Below, piece after piece: positions 23,545-26,566 of a DNA stretch of 26,566 nucleotides. A program made the position numbers and the translations under genes. The DNA is taken from NCBI GenBank assembly GCA_002411175.1, contig DHRN01000021.1, forward strand, positions 17,252 through 43,817, given 5' to 3'. The stretch is from Anaerolineaceae bacterium UBA5311. GTDB taxonomy: Bacteria; Chloroflexota; Anaerolineae; Anaerolineales; Anaerolineaceae. Under the pieces are notes generated by a model that made no database searches, was not told where the DNA came from, and saw only the letters and a list, made by a program, of their open reading frames with translations. Positions within the stretch are counted from its first letter, which is position 1. Each line of letters begins with the position of its first letter.

Positions 23545-24822
23545 TCACATTGCAAACAACGGCACCAACATCTCATCCCGGTGCAAACCTCCGTGCCTGC
23601 CCTTCATCGTGTTAGATCGTTCTGGCCACCAAAGATACTTGCTTCCAAGAGGGATGGCAACCAAATCTCCGATTCGGTTCTCCAGGTCAGGGTGATCAGT
23701 CCCGTTGCCCAACAACTGCAAGTCGAGCACTTGCTGGCGGTTCAGCAAAATAAATTCGCCAGACCAGGCATGTTCAAAGTATTCAATCACATTATCCATT
23801 TGTCCGGGTTTGACATACAGGAAGGGCATTCGCCCTTCATTGGTTGGCGCCATGGTCAGCAAACTGGTCAAACCGGGATGATTCGCCAGGTCATAATGGG
23901 CATCCACCGGCGTTTCCAGCGATCCGTGATCCGCAGTGAGCAGTATCAGGGTTTCATTTTTCACACACTCATCCAACCCATCCAATAACAATCGGAACAG
24001 GGCATTGCTAAAATCAAAAAACTGTTCAGTCGTGCGCAGGTCATAGGTGCCATAACGGTGCATCAGACTGTCAACATCACTCCAATAGGCATACAAAAAG
24101 CGCGGTTTATTACCTGGCGTGTTGAGCAGGTCGCGCATATTGAGGAACAGGTCACTCTCAGCAGAAAATGGGTGCAGGTGACTGCCTGGCAAATGCATTT
24201 GCGAAAGACCTGAGTTGGCAATCCCGGCAGGCAGGAAAGCATGGCTCTCCACACCATAGTGCGAAAACCGCTGCCCGAGGGGTAACTGGTTCATGAAATT
24301 GGTTGGTTCAAAGCCCGCCCGGGACAACCCACCGACATCACCGCGGAAGGTGATCGGGGTGTGCAGAATATTGTTCATAATCAGCCCCAGGCTTTTGTAC
24401 CACATTTCATAACCGATTACGCCATGCTGGTTTGGGGCGGCGCCTGTCCAGATGGTGGTCAGTGCGGAAGCAGTCGTGCTGGGGGAAATGCTGGTCATAG
24501 GGAAGAGCTTTCCGCGCTCAAGCCGCGCTTTCCAAAGCGGAGCTTTTCCAATTTCCATCAAACGGATTAGCTGGTTGTAGCCCAAAGCATCCACGAGGAT
24601 CACAACGACGTTTTGATAACGGTCTTCAAACTGGTCGAGGATTGCATGGTTAAAAACCGGAGCCGGCAGCGCACCTGCCCCCAGCCATTTGGCAATTGTA
24701 GGGGTCAGATTTACCAGCCCAAAGCCGTCATAGTTGGGCAAAATCAGTTCATTGCCTCCGGCAGAGTCTTCAAACGGACCACTCCCCAAATGCTGCAGCA
24801 CTTCCTGGTCAAATATCGGCAT
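23545..24822 (-). CDS. Alkaline-phosphatase-superfamily phosphodiesterase
   Basis: A 425-aa two-metal hydrolase of the type I phosphodiesterase/nucleotide pyrophosphatase group. Visible metal and catalytic positions are D78 (VILVDALG), the nucleophile region SPSTTAS (113-119, likely T116), D251 and H255 (DVDSLMHRYG), D298 and H299 (TADHG), and H410 or H413 near the end (GRHGGLHRDEMLVPL). No signal peptide, so probably cytoplasmic, unlike many homologues. ATG at 24822 is preferred over a GTG at 24825: it follows AAGGAG at 5 nt and overlaps the upstream stop as TGATG. It is the third gene after a methyltransferase and a nucleoside phosphorylase. The substrate may be a nucleotide, a cyclic nucleotide or a lipid phosphodiester; distant PglZ kinship cannot be ruled out by eye. 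Confidence 0.88.
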   Translation of the reverse strand: MPIFDQEVLQHLGSGPFEDSAGGNELILPNYDGFGLVNLTPTIAKWLGAGALPAPVFNHAILDQFEDRYQNVVVILVDALGYNQLIRLMEIGKAPLWKARLERGKLFPMTSISPSTTASALTTIWTGAAPNQHGVIGYEMWYKSLGLIMNNILHTPITFRGDVGGLSRAGFEPTNFMNQLPLGQRFSHYGVESHAFLPAGIANSGLSQMHLPGSHLHPFSAESDLFLNMRDLLNTPGNKPRFLYAYWSDVDSLMHRYGTYDLRTTEQFFDFSNALFRLLLDGLDECVKNETLILLTADHGSLETPVDAHYDLANHPGLTSLLTMAPTNEGRMPFLYVKPGQMDNVIEYFEHAWSGEFILLNRQQVLDLQLLGNGTDHPDLENRIGDLVAIPLGSKYLWWPERSNTMKGRHGGLHRDEMLVPLFAM

Positions 24823-25604
24823 CACAACTCCTTTTCCATCCTCAGGCAGGTTTCAACAGACAGCCAGAATAAGGTTTCGCGAACATCCACCCGGCTTACC
24901 CAGCCGCGTTTGTCCCAACCTTCGGGAACAACCGTATCTCCGGCATACAGGTATTGTCCAAATCTTACCTTCCTGAATTTCGCTACCGCAGCCAGGGCGG
25001 AAAGCTCCATTTCCACGGCAAGGCAGCCCTTAGCCTTGTAATAAGCTGCTTTCTTCAACGTTTCACGATAAAAACCATCCGTGGTCCAGCTCTTGGTTTT
25101 TAAGTATTCAATACCATGGTCATTCAACACCGCTTCCATCAGTGCGACAACCTGTGGGTCAATTTCAACTGTTGCCGAGGGGGGAAGATAATGGTAAGAG
25201 GTCCCTTCTTCGCGATATGCCTCCGTTGGTAACAAGACATGCCCAACGGCAACTTCTCTGTCCAAAACGCCGCAGCCTCCGCAAGCGATCAAAAAGCGCG
25301 CGCCGGCACTAATCGACTCCTCCATGTTGCCTGCCCCGAGTGCCGCTCCAACACCTGGCTGCATGAAGGCAACCCTTTCACCCTTATACTCAAGCTCAAA
25401 GACGGGAGAAAGACCAGATTCTGAACGAAAAGTGTAAATCACCTCCGATTTATATTCCGAAGCAACTTTCTCGACAACATCCTTGAAGAAGCAAATAACC
25501 ACTTTTTTAGGCAGCACATCAGAAACAGGAGGGTTGATGATCGCGTCAGGATCAGGGTCAAAGTTCAGGATTGGGTAGAATCCGGTCAGTTCATCCTGGT
25601 TCAT
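24822..25604 (-). CDS. Nucleoside phosphorylase family protein (PNP/UDP type)
   Basis: A 260-aa enzyme of the fold that cleaves nucleosides to base and ribose-1-phosphate. Signature regions are PGVGAALGAGNMEE (83-96, phosphate/ribose side), ACGGCGVL (107-114), TTDGFYRET (174-182) and VEMELSAL (197-204), where the EME glutamates bind ribose, followed by GDT at 222-224. These fit uridine-phosphorylase-like members best. ATG at 25604 overlaps the methyltransferase stop as ATGA with GGAAG upstream; an in-frame ATG at 25616 would give 264 aa. The N-terminal ~30 residues (PILNFDPDPDAIINP) are an extension before the first strand. Salvage is the default role, but the fixed link to a DNA methyltransferase is unusual. 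Confidence 0.88.
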   Translation of the reverse strand: MNQDELTGFYPILNFDPDPDAIINPPVSDVLPKKVVICFFKDVVEKVASEYKSEVIYTFRSESGLSPVFELEYKGERVAFMQPGVGAALGAGNMEESISAGARFLIACGGCGVLDREVAVGHVLLPTEAYREEGTSYHYLPPSATVEIDPQVVALMEAVLNDHGIEYLKTKSWTTDGFYRETLKKAAYYKAKGCLAVEMELSALAAVAKFRKVRFGQYLYAGDTVVPEGWDKRGWVSRVDVRETLFWLSVETCLRMEKEL

Positions 25605-26443
25605 AAACACTTCCATTCAATATCGTTACAGGCTGCAAAACGGGTTTTCATCGCCTCAATCGCCTGCGGGTTGCTGTCACAGAGGATAAAATCTCTTCCG
25701 AGATTCAGGCAGGCTTGCCCGGTTGTGCCGCTGCCGGCAAAGAAGTCCAGCACCAGGTCACCTGGGTCGGACGATGCGCGCACAATTCTTTCCAGGATAC
25801 CCAGGGGTTTCTGTGTTGGATAACCGGTTTTTTCTTTGCTGTTGGTACCCACAATCGTATGCCACCAGGTGTCTGTCGGCAATTTGCCTTTAGCTGCTTT
25901 TTCCGGACCCACCAAACCGGGTGCCATATAGGGTATACGATCGATATTATCCAGGTTGAAGGTGTACTTATTGTTATCTTTGACGTAATAAAAGATGTTG
26001 TCATGCTTGGCAGGCCAACGGTTTTTTGCTCTCCCGCCAAAATCGTATGCCCAGATAATCTCGTTCAAAAAGTTTTGACGTCCAAAGATTTGGTCGAGCA
26101 GCACCTTGCAATAATGAGCTTCGCGGTAATCAATGTGGAAGTAAAAACTGCCATCGTCTTTGAGAACCCTCCAGGCATGTTCCATTCGTGGTTGGATAAA
26201 AGCGGCAAAATCAGAGAATGAATCCTGGTAATCTCCTGATCCAAGCACCTCGGTCTGATACGAGTTTCCGCCGAATCCCTTTCGATCGCCTTCACTGTCC
26301 TCGGTACGGACAGTCCGCAGGCTTTTACGTGCCTGGACCTTGCCAGTGTTGAAGGGAGGGTCGATATAGATCAAGTCCACGCTGGCAGCAGGCAGTGCTT
26401 CCAGCAGTTTCAGGTTGTCTCCGAAGTAAATAGTGTTATGCAT
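25601..26443 (-). CDS. DNA methyltransferase, beta class (N6-adenine or N4-cytosine)
   Basis: A 280-aa SAM-dependent DNA methyltransferase. Motif IV is DPPF (28-31) near the N-terminus and motif I is DFFAGSGTTGQA (233-244) near the C-terminus, the order of the beta class. Between them lie FIQPRMEHAWRVLKDDGSFYFHID (split motif V/VI area), the target-recognition region (about 120-205) and YPTQKP (208-213, motif X). DPPF with KPLGILERIV fits N6-adenine enzymes, but N4-cytosine cannot be excluded. No restriction enzyme is next to it on the downstream side; upstream is outside the window after a 123-nt gap. No Shine-Dalgarno is visible: TAAAAT ends 6 nt before the ATG, suggesting leaderless expression. 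It is the first gene of the three-gene minus-strand operon. Confidence 0.93.
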   Translation of the reverse strand: MHNTIYFGDNLKLLEALPAASVDLIYIDPPFNTGKVQARKSLRTVRTEDSEGDRKGFGGNSYQTEVLGSGDYQDSFSDFAAFIQPRMEHAWRVLKDDGSFYFHIDYREAHYCKVLLDQIFGRQNFLNEIIWAYDFGGRAKNRWPAKHDNIFYYVKDNNKYTFNLDNIDRIPYMAPGLVGPEKAAKGKLPTDTWWHTIVGTNSKEKTGYPTQKPLGILERIVRASSDPGDLVLDFFAGSGTTGQACLNLGRDFILCDSNPQAIEAMKTRFAACNDIEWKCL

Positions 26444-26449
26444 CAGGCT

Positions 26450-26480
26450 ATTTTAACACGTCCGGAAGCAAAAATGTCGA
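26450..26480 (-). promoter_or_regulatory. Candidate leaderless promoter for the methyltransferase operon
   Basis: TAAAAT (26450-26455, minus strand) ends 6 nt before the ATG at 26443, and TCGACA (26475-26480) lies 19 nt upstream of it. The position would place the transcription start at or next to the start codon. Weak -35 and long spacer keep confidence low. Confidence 0.35.
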
Positions 26481-26512
26481 AGCATGCATCTGGGGAAAGT
26501 CCCAAATGTGGT

Positions 26513-26553
26513 GTGGGGATGGTTGCCACGCCGTCCCGCGAATAGCCGTAGGG
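26513..26553. repeat. GGGACGG hairpin repeat, copy 2 (right edge)
   Basis: GGGATGG-TTGCCACG-CCGTCCC repeats the hairpin of 16231-16272 with one G-U pair in the stem, followed by CGCGAATAGCCGTAGGG. The loop sequence is identical. It reaches nearly to the window edge, so more copies could follow. Confidence 0.65.
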
Positions 26554-26566
26554 CGTGACGTCTGTA

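Overview
The window looks like a chromosomal stretch from a Chloroflexota bacterium, most likely class Anaerolineae. This rests on family-level recall, not on a search: very large secreted subtilases ending in a hydrophobic YLPL/YLPI tail, paired M16 peptidases, LysM-M23 hydrolases, a secreted repeat protein of a kind I associate with Anaerolineae, and dispersed GGGACGG...CCGTCCC hairpin repeats. Base composition is moderate, most genes have GGAG-type ribosome binding sites, and several show none. There is no sign of a prophage, plasmid or CRISPR array.

Layout. (1) Positions 1-1133, minus strand: the start of a probable metallo-beta-lactamase-fold hydrolase running off the left edge, and a membrane-anchored M23 peptidase. 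(2) 1223-2833, plus strand: a secreted protein built of three copies of one ~90-residue domain, a terminator, and a small acidic protein of unknown function. (3) 5518-2808, minus strand: a rho promoter, rho, a LysM/M23 peptidase and a tRNA-Arg(CCU), closed by one hairpin terminator and probably one transcript. (4) 13453-5548, minus strand: two paralogous secreted subtilases (1460 and 1023 aa), each with its own -10 element and long leader; the leaders share a TGGAAGT motif at almost the same distance from the start codon. (5) 13521-15963, plus strand: an FtsK/SpoIIIE DNA translocase with its own promoter. (6) 15964-16664: a repeat-rich intergenic region with two 105-bp MITE-like elements, two copies of a hairpin with a compensatory base-pair change, and a GGGACGG hairpin that recurs at the right edge. 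(7) 16665-18297, plus strand: ribosomal protein S1 with a strong promoter and terminator. (8) 18304-23481, plus strand: a tightly packed run of membrane dipeptidase, four-helix membrane protein, active M16 peptidase, inactive M16 partner, AcpS and metallophosphoesterase. (9) 26443-23545, minus strand: a beta-class DNA methyltransferase, a nucleoside phosphorylase-family enzyme and an alkaline-phosphatase-superfamily phosphodiesterase, coupled by 4-nt and 1-nt overlaps.

Most of the content is housekeeping (Rho, FtsK, S1, AcpS) plus envelope and secreted peptidases. The least ordinary parts are the methyltransferase-phosphorylase-phosphodiesterase operon, the subtilase pair with its shared leader element, the secreted triple-repeat protein, and the structured repeats between ftsK and the S1 gene.
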